Shown here: positions 9,475 through 20,543 of the stretch, piece by piece
Numbering within the stretch: the first letter of the stretch is position 1
Layout: the number at the start of each line of letters is the position of its first letter
NCBI RefSeq assembly: GCF_000417875.1
Contig: NW_006920880.1
Location: 647,884-711,883 of the forward strand
Direction of reading: 5' to 3'
Length of the DNA stretch: 64,000 bases
Origin: Pseudozyma flocculosa PF-1
Lineage: Eukaryota > Basidiomycota > Ustilaginomycetes > Ustilaginales > Ustilaginaceae
The notes under the pieces: model-generated
Databases searched by the model: none
Told to the model about the DNA's origin: nothing
The model's input: only the letters and a program-made list of their open reading frames with translations
Position numbers and translations under genes: made by a program

Positions 9475-12400
9475 TCAGAGGGGTACCCAAGTGCAGCCAC
9501 AGGCCCAGCAGGTGGTTTCGCCTGGGCCTCGGAAGAGGACCGACGAGAGGGGCTCGACGCCGGGCTCGACGTCCATGGCGGCTTGGTCCCTGGTCGGGAC
9601 GGCGTGCAGGAGCGACTTTGTCCAGCAGCCGCTGCAGGCGCGCACGCCGACCGAGACGAGCGGTGCGAGCGAGACGCCGCATCGTGCTGTTCGACGGAGG
9701 GCAATCGATCGATCGCAAGAAGGTAAGGTCGGATCGGGTCGGGTCAGCCTTGCCAGACGGGTCTTCCGGATCTGCTGTGTCATCCCGCACTCACGCCAGA
9801 CGTGTCCCGAAACGCACCGAGCCCATTCGACCGTCCCCTTGGCGGCATCGACCTGCAGCGAGAGCGGCGCCTCGCAGGCTGCGCACTCTTCGCCCGCCTG
9901 TAGGGTGCCGTCCGAGCGCAGCGTCTCGTCCCACTGCTTCTGGATCGCGCCGAGCGACACCCCGAGACGGGCCAGGACGGCGTCAGCCTCTGTGATGGTC
10001 CCTTGGAGGCGGCTCGTCCTCGGCCTCGACGGCTCCGCGCCTCCCGACGACAGCATGGCGTGGGCAGCTGCGGCCAGCCTCGTGACGGTCGTCGCATCTC
10101 GCCGGGCCTCGTCCTTGGTCATCGACGATGCCGGCTCCACCTCGTCCACCAGGCCAGCCATGCTGTCCGCCAGGTGGCGCACGAAAAGCAGCGAGCGGAG
10201 GAAGTCGACGTTGCGGGCGGTGCCGGCAGGCGCAGCGTCGCCCCGCTCCCGTTGCAGCCACAGCGCCACGTATAGGCACGCCTGGCCGCGCCGTAGGGCA
10301 TGGTCGCGGCTGACCGTGGTCGTGGCATCGTCGGACGTCGGTCCATCACGCAGCAGGGCGTCCTCGAGGCCGTCCGTGGCCTGGTCAATCACCTGGCCTA
10401 GACCGTCGGCGAAGGCGACCGGGCTGGACGACACGTGGTAGTGGGCAAGTACGTGCCGGATGCGCGCCACCGTTGGAGCATCGAGGTGCTCGACCGAGGC
10501 AAGCGCTGCCGCGAGTAGCTCCACCGCACGCGTGCGCGCGTCCTTTGCGGGCACGACCGGCGATCGGAGCCAGAGATTGTACCTCGAGCTCCCCGAGACA
10601 GTGAGGCCCATGGACGCCACCGAGTCGTAGCTGCGTATGGATGCCTCGAGCGCGTCGACCGGAGACGCGGAGCTGGATTCGGCAGCTTCGCCGTGCAGCC
10701 GCTGAAGGGCGTCGTAGGCCGGCTGCACCTCGCTCAACAGAGGCACGTAGCCGCGGGCAACGGGCGCGGCCAGTGGCACCAATGTGTCCCCGGCCGGTGC
10801 TCCGGCGTTGATGTCCAGCGGCACCAGGTACCGGCTCGAGTCCTGAAGGGCGATGATGCAGGACCCCGAGCCTTTGGGACGGATGCTGGCCGCCGGTCGC
10901 AGCGGATCGCAGTCGTCCCGACCGCCTTCGGAGAGCTCGAACGTGCGCGTTGTGCCGTTGTCGGCATCAAATACGTGCACCTCACCCGTCGTCGCGTAGA
11001 CCAAAAGGCCGCCGAACCACTTCCAGACCGAGATCATGCGGCCCGGGAGCGGAGGGGGCAGCTCTGAAGCCTGCTTGATGTCCAGGCGATCTCTTGCACG
11101 CTCCAGGGTCCAGATCGCGACTCGCTGACGGTCGTGTGTGACGATGCGGCACGACATCGTTCCCGTAACCCGACCCGCTTGCCACGGGCCAACGCAGATG
11201 CCGAGCACGTCCCAAGAGCCCGTCCGGCTGCATGTGGCGAGCCGGGGAGCCGACGCGCGGTTCGAGCATTCCCACAGCGCCAGGTGTCCCGACCGAGTGC
11301 CTGCGATGAGGAGCGCCTGGACTTCGCTTGCGTCGCCGGCGCTGCCAGGTCGCGTGCGATCCGGCGGGATGGCCTCGGTCCACGCGGCGCACAGAAACTG
11401 CCCCGCCCGGCTTTCTAGGCGTCCCGTCTGCACATCTGGAGCAAAAAAGGCCGGGACGGACGGTGCGCCGGCTTCGCTCGCCTGCTGGCGCTCCCTGCGA
11501 ACATGACGTCTGATGGGCTCGGCGTCGACCGCGTGCAGCACTCGCCAGTCGGCGCCGAACGGGTTCTTGGCAGCGCCGATGATGTAGAGGTCGTGCTCGT
11601 GGCTCAACGCAGCGATGAGGGAGCTTCCGGCGACTCCCAGGCCAGGTGGCGACCACTCTGCCTGCTGCCAGCTTTGCTCGAGCTGCGATGCGTGGATGGC
11701 CGAGTAATCCTTGGAGACGGCCGAGCGCGTGCGGACCGTCGGGTCGGACTCGTAGATGGGGCGGTACTCGATCGAGTGGATGAGGTGGTCGAACTTGTCC
11801 CACCAGTTCGGGTGGGCCTCGAGGTCGGAGAGTCGCACCGAGTCGAAGAGTTGCGGGTGGAGGCCGAGGCAGGGTGTGAGGATGACGAGACTCTGCTTGA
11901 GCGGGACGAGAGCCTGTCCGCCAGAGGACCATTGGAGGTTGGTGAGGCGGCCCGACTGTCCCTTCAGAGTGGCCGACGCAAGCAGCACGAGCGAGTTCCC
12001 TGCGGTGGTGGCGCTTCCGTCGCTGCAGCCATTGCGAATGTCGCCGTCGTCGTTGTCGACTGCTCTTGCTTTCCCCTTGGCCTGATCCTGTCCAGCCGCT
12101 GGGGATCCAGATGGCGCGATCCGGACCGTCATCTTGGTCCCAACAGCTGTGGGAAGGGTCGTCCTCCGTTCGGCGCCGTCGACGTCAAGAGTGCGAGAGG
12201 CGATGTCGCAGATGACGAGGCGGCGCGACGTTGTGGGGCAGCGCAAGGTGATGGTGATGGAATTGGGCAGAAGGCGGCTCCATCCGTCCTGAGAGGTCGA
12301 GGCCAGCTCCCGTCCGTGCATGCCTCCCTCGCGAGGAAGGCGCTTGCTCCACATCAGACCGCGGCCGAGCGACGTGCCCGCTGCCCCGCTGCTCGCCGCC

Positions 12401-12486
12401 TGCCTTTTTGCCTCGGCTTTTCCCGCGCTTTTTTCGACGGCGCGACAGCCCGCCCGCTCCAGCTCGGCAGTCAAGTCGCGAGGCAC
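9475..12486 (-). CDS. TFIIIC subunit delta-like protein (GTF3C4-like) with C-terminal zinc finger
   Basis: One intron (9794-9687, 108 nt, keeps frame) gives about 967 residues. The N-terminal half resembles the beta-propeller of the TFIIIC delta family, with SGRLTNLQWSSGGQALVPLK and WQQAEWSPPGLGVAGSS. The C-terminus has the paired cysteine pattern of the zf-TFIIIC domain: C-x2-C, C-x-SGHVWPRC, C-x2-C and C-x2-C-x-C just before the stop. Removal of the intron creates GHVWPRCG, which is the strongest support for splicing there. The family helps assemble RNA polymerase III complexes on tRNA genes, and GTF3C4 in animals has histone acetyltransferase activity. Start at 12486 is the first ATG, about 100 bases below a TATATA box. 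Family assignment is from pattern, not a search. Confidence 0.68.
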   Translation of the reverse strand: MPRDLTAELERAGCRAVEKSAGKAEAKRQAASSGAAGTSLGRGLMWSKRLPREGGMHGRELASTSQDGWSRLLPNSITITLRCPTTSRRLVICDIASRTLDVDGAERRTTLPTAVGTKMTVRIAPSGSPAAGQDQAKGKARAVDNDDGDIRNGCSDGSATTAGNSLVLLASATLKGQSGRLTNLQWSSGGQALVPLKQSLVILTPCLGLHPQLFDSVRLSDLEAHPNWWDKFDHLIHSIEYRPIYESDPTVRTRSAVSKDYSAIHASQLEQSWQQAEWSPPGLGVAGSSLIAALSHEHDLYIIGAAKNPFGADWRVLHAVDAEPIRRHVRRERQQASEAGAPSVPAFFAPDVQTGRLESRAGQFLCAAWTEAIPPDRTRPGSAGDASEVQALLIAGTRSGHLALWECSNRASAPRLATCSRTGSWDVLGICVGPWQAGRVTGTMSCRIVTHDRQRVAIWTLERARDRLDIKQASELPPPLPGRMISVWKWFGGLLVYATTGEVHVFDADNGTTRTFELSEGGRDDCDPLRPAASIRPKGSGSCIIALQDSSRYLVPLDINAGAPAGDTLVPLAAPVARGYVPLLSEVQPAYDALQRLHGEAAESSSASPVDALEASIRSYDSVASMGLTVSGSSRYNLWLRSPVVPAKDARTRAVELLAAALASVEHLDAPTVARIRHVLAHYHVSSSPVAFADGLGQVIDQATDGLEDALLRDGPTSDDATTTVSRDHALRRGQACLYVALWLQRERGDAAPAGTARNVDFLRSLLFVRHLADSMAGLVDEVEPASSMTKDEARRDATTVTRLAAAAHAMLSSGGAEPSRPRTSRLQGTITEADAVLARLGVSLGAIQKQWDETLRSDGTLQAGEECAACEAPLSLQVDAAKGTVEWARCVSGHVWRECGMTQQIRKTRLARLTRPDPTLPSCDRSIALRRTARCGVSLAPLVSVGVRACSGCWTKSLLHAVPTRDQAAMDVEPGVEPLSSVLFRGPGETTCWACGCTWVPL

Positions 12487-12830
12487 GCCGGCCAGCCGCT
12501 CAGGGTCCTCGCCTGCCTGCCTGCGCCCGCCTGTGACCGACGCCCAGCAGGTAAACGTCGTGGGCCCCTGTCTTCGGGAGTGCCGGTATATACCTCGGTC
12601 GACCCGCCATCACGACGCCAGCCATCATCAGCAACACTCCTTCTCGCCGGCAGGCTACAACCGGCTTTCTTCTCTGCTCGCTGACCGGGGCCTGGCGGAC
12701 CAGCTGCAGCGATCCCGCCAGAGTCTTCCAGCCGCTCGACGTCTCCGGCGCTCCAGTCTGCTCAGTCTAGACCCGCTTTGGCTGCGATATCAACCCCAGC
12801 GCCGCTCTGGCCTCATCCAGGCGTCGCAAG
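12487..12830. promoter_or_regulatory. Shared divergent promoter with TATATA box
   Basis: This 344-base stretch separates the divergent TFIIIC-like and TBC-Uba4 genes. It holds a TATATA element at 12587-12592, about 100 bases upstream of the minus-strand ATG, which it most likely serves. No gene is seen. Confidence 0.45.
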
Positions 12831-15800
12831 ATGGCCGACCCACTCGCAGCAGTTCAGGGTAGCGTGCCGACCATCCGTGCGCAACCGACTGGCAATGACG
12901 CAGAGGGAGTCGGGATCAGGTGAGCAGGAACCAGGAGCGCACTATCGATGCTCGATGCAAGAGACGGATCGGTCCGGGCCGAGCTCTGACACCTCGACCA
13001 CACGATCCCGTCTGTCATGACCCGCATCTCTGCTCGACGACGGCAGGCAGCTGTGGTCCGACATCTTCCGCTCCTTCACCGCCTCCGACCAAGAGTCGCT
13101 TCGTGCAAAGGCGCTCGGCGGCGAGGTTCCCGTCGGCGACCGACCGACGATGCGCTGGATCCACTGGAAGCTCTTTCTGTCCGAGCATCTGTCGAGTACC
13201 CCCACCTCATGGACGGCCGTCCTGGATAAGGACCGCTCCCATTATGCCGAGCTTCGCAGGGACATGCTGCGGGCGCCGGACGGCAACTATCCACCCGATC
13301 TGGGGCTGGAAGATGACGAGCAAGTCCTGGCGCAGATGAGCCGCAGTCATGGCGACAGCACATCCTCAAGGCCCTCGCTCTCAAGCAGTCGGAGCAGCTC
13401 CGGTCGGGGATATGCCTCCGGCGGGTCTGTCCTCGGCGACCTCTCCGTAAACAACCCGCTCAGCCTAGACGACTCGGTAAGTCTCGATCGCTGCGCCGGC
13501 ACTGCCGAACAGACGTGTGTCCATGCCGGCAGCCTCCCCCCGCTGACGGTCTTTATCGCCTTCCGTGCTTGCCCCCCGCTCTGCGACAGAATCCGTGGAA
13601 GACCCACTACGCCTCGCTAGAGACCAGACAGACGATCGCGCAAGACGTCGAACGGACGTTTCCCGACCTTGCCCTCTTCCGCGAGTCTCGGGTGCAAAAG
13701 GGGCTGGCCAACGCCCTCTTCGTCTGGTGCGGCCAGAACCAAGACGTGGGCTACCGGCAGGGCATGCACGAGCTCCTGGCTGTGCTCTGGCTCGTCCGAC
13801 AGCGCGACTCAACAAGGCAAGGCAGCCGCGCCGGCAGTGGCGGGCGGGGAGCTCAGGGACCCCTCGGCAGCTCGGGAGGCTCCGCGCGCCTCGACGAAGA
13901 CGTGATGCAGGCGGTGCTCGGCGAGCGCTGGATCGAGCACGACGTCTACACGCTCTTCTGCGCCCTGATGCAGCGCGCAAAGAGCTGGTTCGAATGGAGG
14001 ACGCCGCAGCCCGCCGAGCCAGCCCAGCCGCGCAGCGCGGTCCCCCGGACCATGTCGTGGGGCTCGCTGACGGGGCTGCCGCAACCTTCGACCGCAGCTG
14101 CCAACCCGACGACGCCCATCGTGGCAAAGTGCGAGCGGATACGACAGCTGCTGCACACGACCGACCCTAGCCTGGCCCAACACCTCGACGCCCTCGCCAT
14201 CGAGCCGCAGCTGTTTGCGCTGAGGTGGATCCGGCTGATCTTCACGCGCGAGTTCCCGCTCGAGGACGCGCTCAAGCTCTGGGACGGCATCTTTGCCATG
14301 GACCGCTCGTTGGCGCTCATCGACCACGTCTGCGTGGCGATGCTGATGCGCGTTCGCAACGAGCTCCTGACGGCCGACTACTCGGGCGCCCTCCAGGCGC
14401 TGCTGCGCTATCCGGTCAATCCCGACGCCCCCGACGGCGGCAACAGGACCGAGCTGCTCGTGCAGCAGGCAATCTACCTCCGGGACAATGGGTCCACGCC
14501 AGCTTCGGGCGTGGCAATCGTCCTGCAGAACCGCGATCTTCTGGGCATCCCGCCGAGGTTCCCTGACGCTGAGCGGAGCCTCGCCAACGAGCGGCCCAGC
14601 AACGGCTCGCTGGGAAGCCCGACATCGACACGCGACGCGCCTTACGCCGCTATCTACCAGGCGAGGGGACCCTCCAAGTTTGCCACCGTCGGGCGGAGCC
14701 CGTCTGGGGCGAACCCGGTGTCGTCCTGGCAGCGACCGACGCCGGCATCGCGTCTGCCGGCCACTGCGCCACCGTCGCGGCATCCGGCGAGGCGCTTCGA
14801 CGACCCGCTGTCCGCCTCCGCTGCGATGCCTCAGTCGCCGAGCCGGTCGTTTGGCATCGTCCCCAGCGCCTACATTCCCGAGGGCATCAGCGACTTTGCA
14901 CGGGGCCTCTATGAGCGCTCCGATTCTCTCGGCATCAACCGTGCACTCAACTCGACCATGGCCAACGTCCAGCGCACAGTCACGGCAGCCGCAGCCGGCG
15001 TCGCAGCGTCCAACGCCGCCAGCAGCGCGGCAGGCAACGGCGGCTTCCCGAGCTCGTTCAGCGATTCCCTCACGCCATCGGTCTCTCACGCTAGCCTGTC
15101 GGCGACCAGCACGACGACGCCGGCAGGCTTTCAACCTGCTGTGCCTCGGCGCAACGCATCTGCTGCGGCCGGTCGGACGAGCGGCCCGGGGACAAACAGC
15201 GCATCATCCCCGAGCATATCTACCGCGGAGCTCACTGCGAAGCTCGAAGGGCTGACGACCACCAACAAGGCGCTTGGGGCTGCCCTCGCCACATGCATCG
15301 AGACGCTCGAGACCAGCTGGCTGTCTCGCCAAGAGGTCGCGCCTGACGGCATCTCGGCCAGGCCAGCAGGGCACGAGGACCTCGACCAAAGCGACGTCGA
15401 TACATTGATGAGCTTCACGGCGCTCAAGCACATCCGCGACGTCCTCAACGGGTCAGCGCGTGAGTTTGACTCGGCCACGCTGCCCTCGAAGCGCCCCGCT
15501 GCCGATCCAGCGGACCAGAAGAATGCTGCCCAGGCGTTGCCCGCCGCGTCCAAGGCAGCCGCAGCGCCGCAACCTCTGCCGCCGGGATCGAACACGAACG
15601 GGGCAGCCTCTGCAACGACATCCTCAGATCACGGTGAAAGTATCGGTGCAGCGCCAAACAACCCACACGTCGAGACCGCTGCTGCCCTCGCCGGAAGGAC
15701 GACTCCCACGCCGCCGCCAGGTCTGCCGATGTGCCTGGCCGAATACCAGCGCTACGGACGGCAGATGATCCTGCCCGACTTTGGTCTCGAAGGCCAACTT

Positions 15801-17218
15801 CGTCTCCGCCGCAGCAAAGTGCTGGTCGTCGGCGCTGGCGGTCTTGGCTGCCCCGCAGTCCAATATCTCGCCGCTGCCGGCGTGGGCCAGATTTCGATCG
15901 TGGACCACGACAGCGTCGAGGCCTCCAACCTGGCTCGACAGATTCTGCACTCGGATGCCAAGATAGGCATCAACAAGGCCGAGTCTGCCGCGCAGGCTGC
16001 GCACGTCATCAACCCTTTCATCAACGTGACGCCGCATCCCGTGGGCATCTCGAGCGCCAACGCACGCTCGCTGATCTCTGGCCACGACCTCGTGCTCGAC
16101 TGCACCGACAACCCGCTGACGAGGTACCTGATCTCGGACGCGGCCGTGCTAGAAGGCGTCGAGGTGGTCAGCGGCGCCGCGCAGGGCTACGACGGCCAGC
16201 TCATCGTGCTGCACAAGAAGATCCTGCCGCAGTTCGCAAGCAAGCCCACCACTGCCGCCTCTCCCGCGAGCACCGCACCCGCCCTCGTCGACCCGATCGA
16301 CAATGCCAGGGGCCCGTGCTATCGCTGTCTGTTCCCTGTGGCACCAAAGCCCGAGGACGTGACCGACTGCGAGGATGGAGGGGTCCTGGGCGGCATCACT
16401 GGCTTGGTGGGGACAATGCAGGCGCTCGAGTCGGTCAAGATCCTCGCCCAGATCGGCGAGGCCACGCTGCCGACCATGACGCTGGTGAGCCCGATGAGCG
16501 GGACGCCCTTCCGCTCGATCAGGCTGCGGCCGCGACGGCTGGCCACCTGCCGGACCTGCGGCGACCCGGCGCAGGTCGGACGGGACAACATGATCTCGGA
16601 TCTGCAGAGCGAAGACTACGCCACCTTCTGCCACCTCAATCGTCCGCCAATGGTCGACGGACAAGCGGGTGGGCCACGGGTGGCGGTCGAAGAGCTGGAG
16701 AAAGGTGCGGCAAAGAGGCTGCTGATCGATGTGCGGCCGCCGGTCGAGTTCGGCATCACCCGCATCGACGGGTCCATCAGTGAGTGTCGCCGATCGTAGG
16801 CCATGCGGAGCATCAGCGCACGGCAAGCAGCTGACCTGATCCTTATCCTGCCGCTGTCCCTGCCCCGAACTCTGCAGGCCTACCCTACACGACGATACGC
16901 AAGGATCCGAGCAAGGCGTTGGAGACGATTCGGTCGCGCCTCTCGACGTCTCCGGTGGGGCAGCCACCGCTGCTCGTATGTCGCAAGGGCAACGACTCTC
17001 AGCTCGCCGTCCGGCTGCTGCAGCAAGCTGCCCGGGACGCGGCGGCGGCGACGGAGGTGGCGAGGCAAGAGGCGGTTCAAGACGACCCGCTCTCGTCTCC
17101 ATCGACCGACAGCGCCGCGCCGTCCCGAGCCAGGCGAGACGAGGAGCTCGAGTTTACCGACCTCGTCGGCGGTCTGAGGGCGTATGCCAAGGTCAAGGAT
17201 GGCTTTCCGATGTACTGA
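12831..17218 (+). CDS. TBC Rab-GAP fused in frame to Uba4/MOCS3 (E1-like plus rhodanese)
   Basis: Four exons (12831-12919, 13047-13476, 13590-16779, 16878-17218) keep phase and encode 1349 residues. Residues about 50-420 form a TBC domain of TBC1D5 type, with the arginine finger in IAQDVERTFPD and the glutamine finger in YRQGMHELLAV, implying a GAP for a Rab GTPase. A Ser/Ala/Pro-rich region and a possible coiled coil follow. From about residue 880 the protein is a full Uba4: nucleotide loop VVGAGGLGCPAVQYL, adenylation segment DHDSVEASNLARQ, zinc CxxC pairs (CYRC, CRTC), catalytic Cys at about 1100 in VTDCEDGGV, and a C-terminal rhodanese with active-site Cys at about 1271 in LLVCRKGNDS. Uba4 activates Urm1 and supplies sulfur for tRNA thiolation. 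No stop separates the two parts. It may be a true fusion or two adjacent genes whose boundary I cannot see. Confidence 0.75.
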
Positions 17219-17817
17219 GATGCCCGACGAAATCGAGATCGGCCCTGAGCCTTACATATGGGCAGCAGAGAACGAGGCAAACGGCGACGACGCACGAACG
17301 ACAGAAGCGACAACATACGGAGGTCGGACCAGGTTCACGGACGACTCGGTCGAGGCAGGCAAGGAAGAGGGACTCGTGAGCCCGATGCGTGCGGGTGCAG
17401 GTGCGAATGTGTATGTGCAAGGGTCTGTCGTTGCCATCTCGCCGACAACGCTTTTGGGAGTGGGTGGAGAGAGAGAGGGAGGTCTAGTAAAGGCCGACGG
17501 GTTCGAGGAAACCCGCAACGAAAGTGTCATGTTCATAGCGGCGCGCGGCCTTTTTTTGTGTTTCTCATGAGCAGAATCGTATGCGGGAGGATGGGGGGAC
17601 AGGCAAACCCTCTCTTCCTCGAAGGGAAAGGGGCCGACAGACAGTTTAGGTGAGGAGAAGGGTCGACCGGGAAGAGAGAGGCGCGTGCGCCCCGAGATGA
17701 TGGTGATGATGATGGTGGAGGAGGAGGTAGGAAGGAAGGTACGGATGGGTGTGCTGCGCAAGGTGGTTCGAGGATCCCGTCCGGGTACGGTGCTGATGTG
17801 GCATCGGACCGAGACGT
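17219..17817. other. Convergent 3' intergenic region
   Basis: About 600 bases lie between the stop of the TBC-Uba4 gene and the stop of the ribosomal protein gene on the other strand. I see only a T-rich stretch near 17550 and a GATGATGGTGATGATGATGG run near 17696. No gene is supported. Confidence 0.4.
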
Positions 17818-19808
17818 TTACTCGCCACGGGCCTCGCGCTGGCGGCGGCGCTGGTCTCGCTCCTCGGTGATCGAGAGCTTGATTCCTCCGCCCTTGGGGA
17901 TCGAGATCTGCGGCTTGCCGCCCTCGCCGATGACGAAGACGTTCGAGAGACGGGTCGAGAAGTCGCGTCCGAGCGTGTCGCGGACGTGGACAATGTCGAA
18001 GCCGCCGAGGTGCCTCTCGCGGCCAGTGATGGCGCCAACACGGCCCTGGTTACGGCCGCCGGTGACCATGACGAGCGCGCCGACCTCGAACTTGATGAAG
18101 GTGTCGAGCTTGTTGTTCTCGAGGTCAAACTTGACAGTGTCGTTGACCTTGATCAGCGGGTCGGGGTATCGGATGGTGCGGGCGTCGTGGGTGACGATCT
18201 GGGGCACGCCGCGGGCGCCGAGCTGCACCTTCTTGACCTTGAGCAGCTTGTACTGCGCCTCCTCGGCAGTGATGCGGTGGACGATGAAGCGTCCCTTGAC
18301 GTCGTAGAGGATGCGGAAGTGCTCGCCCGACTTCTCGATCGAGACAACGTCCATGAAGCCAGTGGGGTAGGTCGGGTCGGTGCGGACCTTGTTGTCGACC
18401 TTGATCAGACGCTGGGCGGTGATGGCAGTAACCTCACGGCCGTTGAGGGCGTACTTCAATCGGTTTCGGAGGAGGATCTGCGCAGCAGGCGAAAGCGAGC
18501 AAGGACGAGGGCGTCGGTGGGGTCAGTTCGGTCGGTTCTTTTGAGGCGATCCGGCACCTGTGACGGGCGCAAAGGGTCAGAGAAGTCCACCGCGGTCCGC
18601 CAGCGCGGCAAATCCCGGTAGCAGCGCCGGCTGCCTTGCCGACGCCGTCCTTCGTCGTCCTCGCCGTGGTTCCTGGCTGCCGGCCTTCCATCCTCGGCCC
18701 TTCGCCTGCCTGCCTCTAGCGCCGGTCTCCAGAGAGCGTCCTCAGACACAATCGGGGCAATGGTATCCGCAAGTCCCGAAGGACATTAGGAAAGCCATGC
18801 ATGTTGATTGGTGAAAGCTCATCAACGAGCCGCCCCGGTTTCGGACCTGCCCGTCCGCTTCCCGTCCGATGCGCCGCCACGCCAAGTGGCAGGCTTTCCT
18901 GATGGCACCTTGCCTCCGTCGCCGAGTGCTGTCGCACCGCTGGCCGCCCGACTGAAGCACCTCGCTTCCATCCTCGACTTTCCAGCCCGGCGTTTCGAGA
19001 CTCATGTCTCCTTCCATCCATCGGCACCCTGCATCTTCTGAACCTGCTGACCGGCTGATACTCACGATGAGGGGGAGGGCCTCACGGAGCTTGTGGGGGC
19101 CGTTGGAAGGGCGGGGAGCGTAGGTGCCCGACAGCTTGTCGAGCATCCACGACGAGGGAGCGGCAAGGCGCTTAAGGTGGTGCTTGGGTCCTCGAACCAC
19201 TGCATGCCGGAAAGCGCCGTCGAGAAGGTGTGCGAGCAGCGACAACAGGCGGGTCGTTGCGAGGGACAGGTCGGGTCGCAATTCGATCAAACGAGCCAGG
19301 TCCGGTCGAGGTGCGATTCGTCATAAAGTCATCGAGAGGGCGTGGAAAGATGCGTCGTAGGGTGTCGAGGATGCATCACGTCGAACGGTTGTCGAGTCGA
19401 ACAGGTTGGCACATGTTGGTGAGACGGCGGATCGAAGTCGAGGGCGGCGTAAACGGTAAGGTAGAGAAAGAGGGAGTGGGGAGATCCAGGTGTATGGCGG
19501 TTCGAGAGGCAGGGGACATCGCGAAGGTCCAGCATAACGGGTGAAGGGGAGTTCAGAAGCAGCACGGATGCTGTGGTAAGTGATCCGTCCCTTCTTTTGC
19601 CAAACGATGCGCGGGACGCCTAGGACGCTCTACGCCATCCGAAATCGCCTCGTATCGGGGTTCCTCCGTGGCGGCCGTGGACGAGGTCCCTTTTAGCGAT
19701 GGGTGCTGCCCTGCCACAGAGCGGCGTCGGCGGGGTCGGTGTCGAGGGTCGATGGCGGAGCTTGACGGTTCGGCGGTGGCGACGGCGGCGACGGCGACGA
19801 TACTCACT
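17818..19808 (-). CDS. RPS4: 40S ribosomal protein eS4 (S4)
   Basis: Coding exons are 19199-19066 and 18477-17818, plus one base (the A of the start codon) at 19808. The product has 264 residues, matching the 261 of yeast S4. It reads [20 protein letters not shown] at the start and has the S4 RNA-binding region, the central eS4 domain ([16 protein letters not shown]) and the KOW-like GGRNQGRVG segment. Two large introns (about 608 and 588 nt) interrupt it, unusual in this window where most introns are under 130 nt. Exon 1 is a pyrimidine-rich leader ending CAAGA before a GTGAGT donor, and exon 2 starts TGGTTCGAGGA, so A and TG join to make the ATG; the leader has no other ATG. It is a structural component of the small ribosomal subunit. 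Confidence 0.9.
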
Positions 19809-20543
19809 CTTGAATTATGCTACACAGAGACTGAGTCTTGAGGGAAGAGGGTCTTGATGGTGTGAGGAGGGTGTTTGAGGCGGAGCGGGCGGTCGGACGA
19901 CGTCGAGAAGGGCCGGCCTCTGGCGCTGGCCTGGCTGGGCTGCTTTGGCTGGGCCTGGGGCCGGACTGGCCTGGCTGGCTGCCAGCGTGAGCTGCTGGCT
20001 GGCCTCGCTCGCTCGCCCGCTCGCCCGCTCGCCTGTCCGTTCCCGCTGGCTGGGCCAAAGCGACCGAGCAGGAGCCCCCCAGCCAAAATTGGAATTTTCG
20101 AAGCCGGCGCGGCCCCGCGCTCGCAACCGAGCCTCGGCCACGCCCGCGACCCAGTTCTAGCGGCCTCGGCCGAAGCTATATTTCTGAGCGTCCAAGCACG
20201 TGATCTGCGCGGGGGGGCCTGGCGCTCATTTCCTCTCTCCCATCCTCTGCGCCTCTGTGCAAACTCGTATGGCCACTCGCCGCCATTCGCCACATTTCAG
20301 CACCGACACGACTCTGCTGACTACTCTGGCTGCGGTGGCTCGATTCAATCAAAAGGAAGGTGCATTTCGTCTTCAAAGGTGGGCTTCAGTCAAAGGGAGG
20401 GTGCATCGCCTTCAAAAGGTACAGAGGTTCAGGGGCGAGATGGGTAGCAGTGGCCGATGTCGTGGTCTGCCTGGGTCGGACTCGAGCACCTCAACAGGCC
20501 CAGCCGCCGCTCGGAGCGGCTGCTTGTCTCTGCCGCCCTTTTT
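19809..20543. promoter_or_regulatory. Upstream region of RPS4
   Basis: The first 60 bases are the presumed pyrimidine-rich RPS4 leader (reading the minus strand). Beyond lies GC-rich DNA with short GCTCGCTCGC and GGCCTGG repeats. The 3' end of the next minus-strand gene is at 20544. No further gene was seen. Confidence 0.4.

Noticed and set aside
15460..15510. Possible 51-nt intron in the TBC-Uba4 linker (GTGAGT..CCAG)
   Set aside because: It is a multiple of three and leaves the frame unchanged, so it does not resolve the fusion question; not included in the model without transcript evidence.
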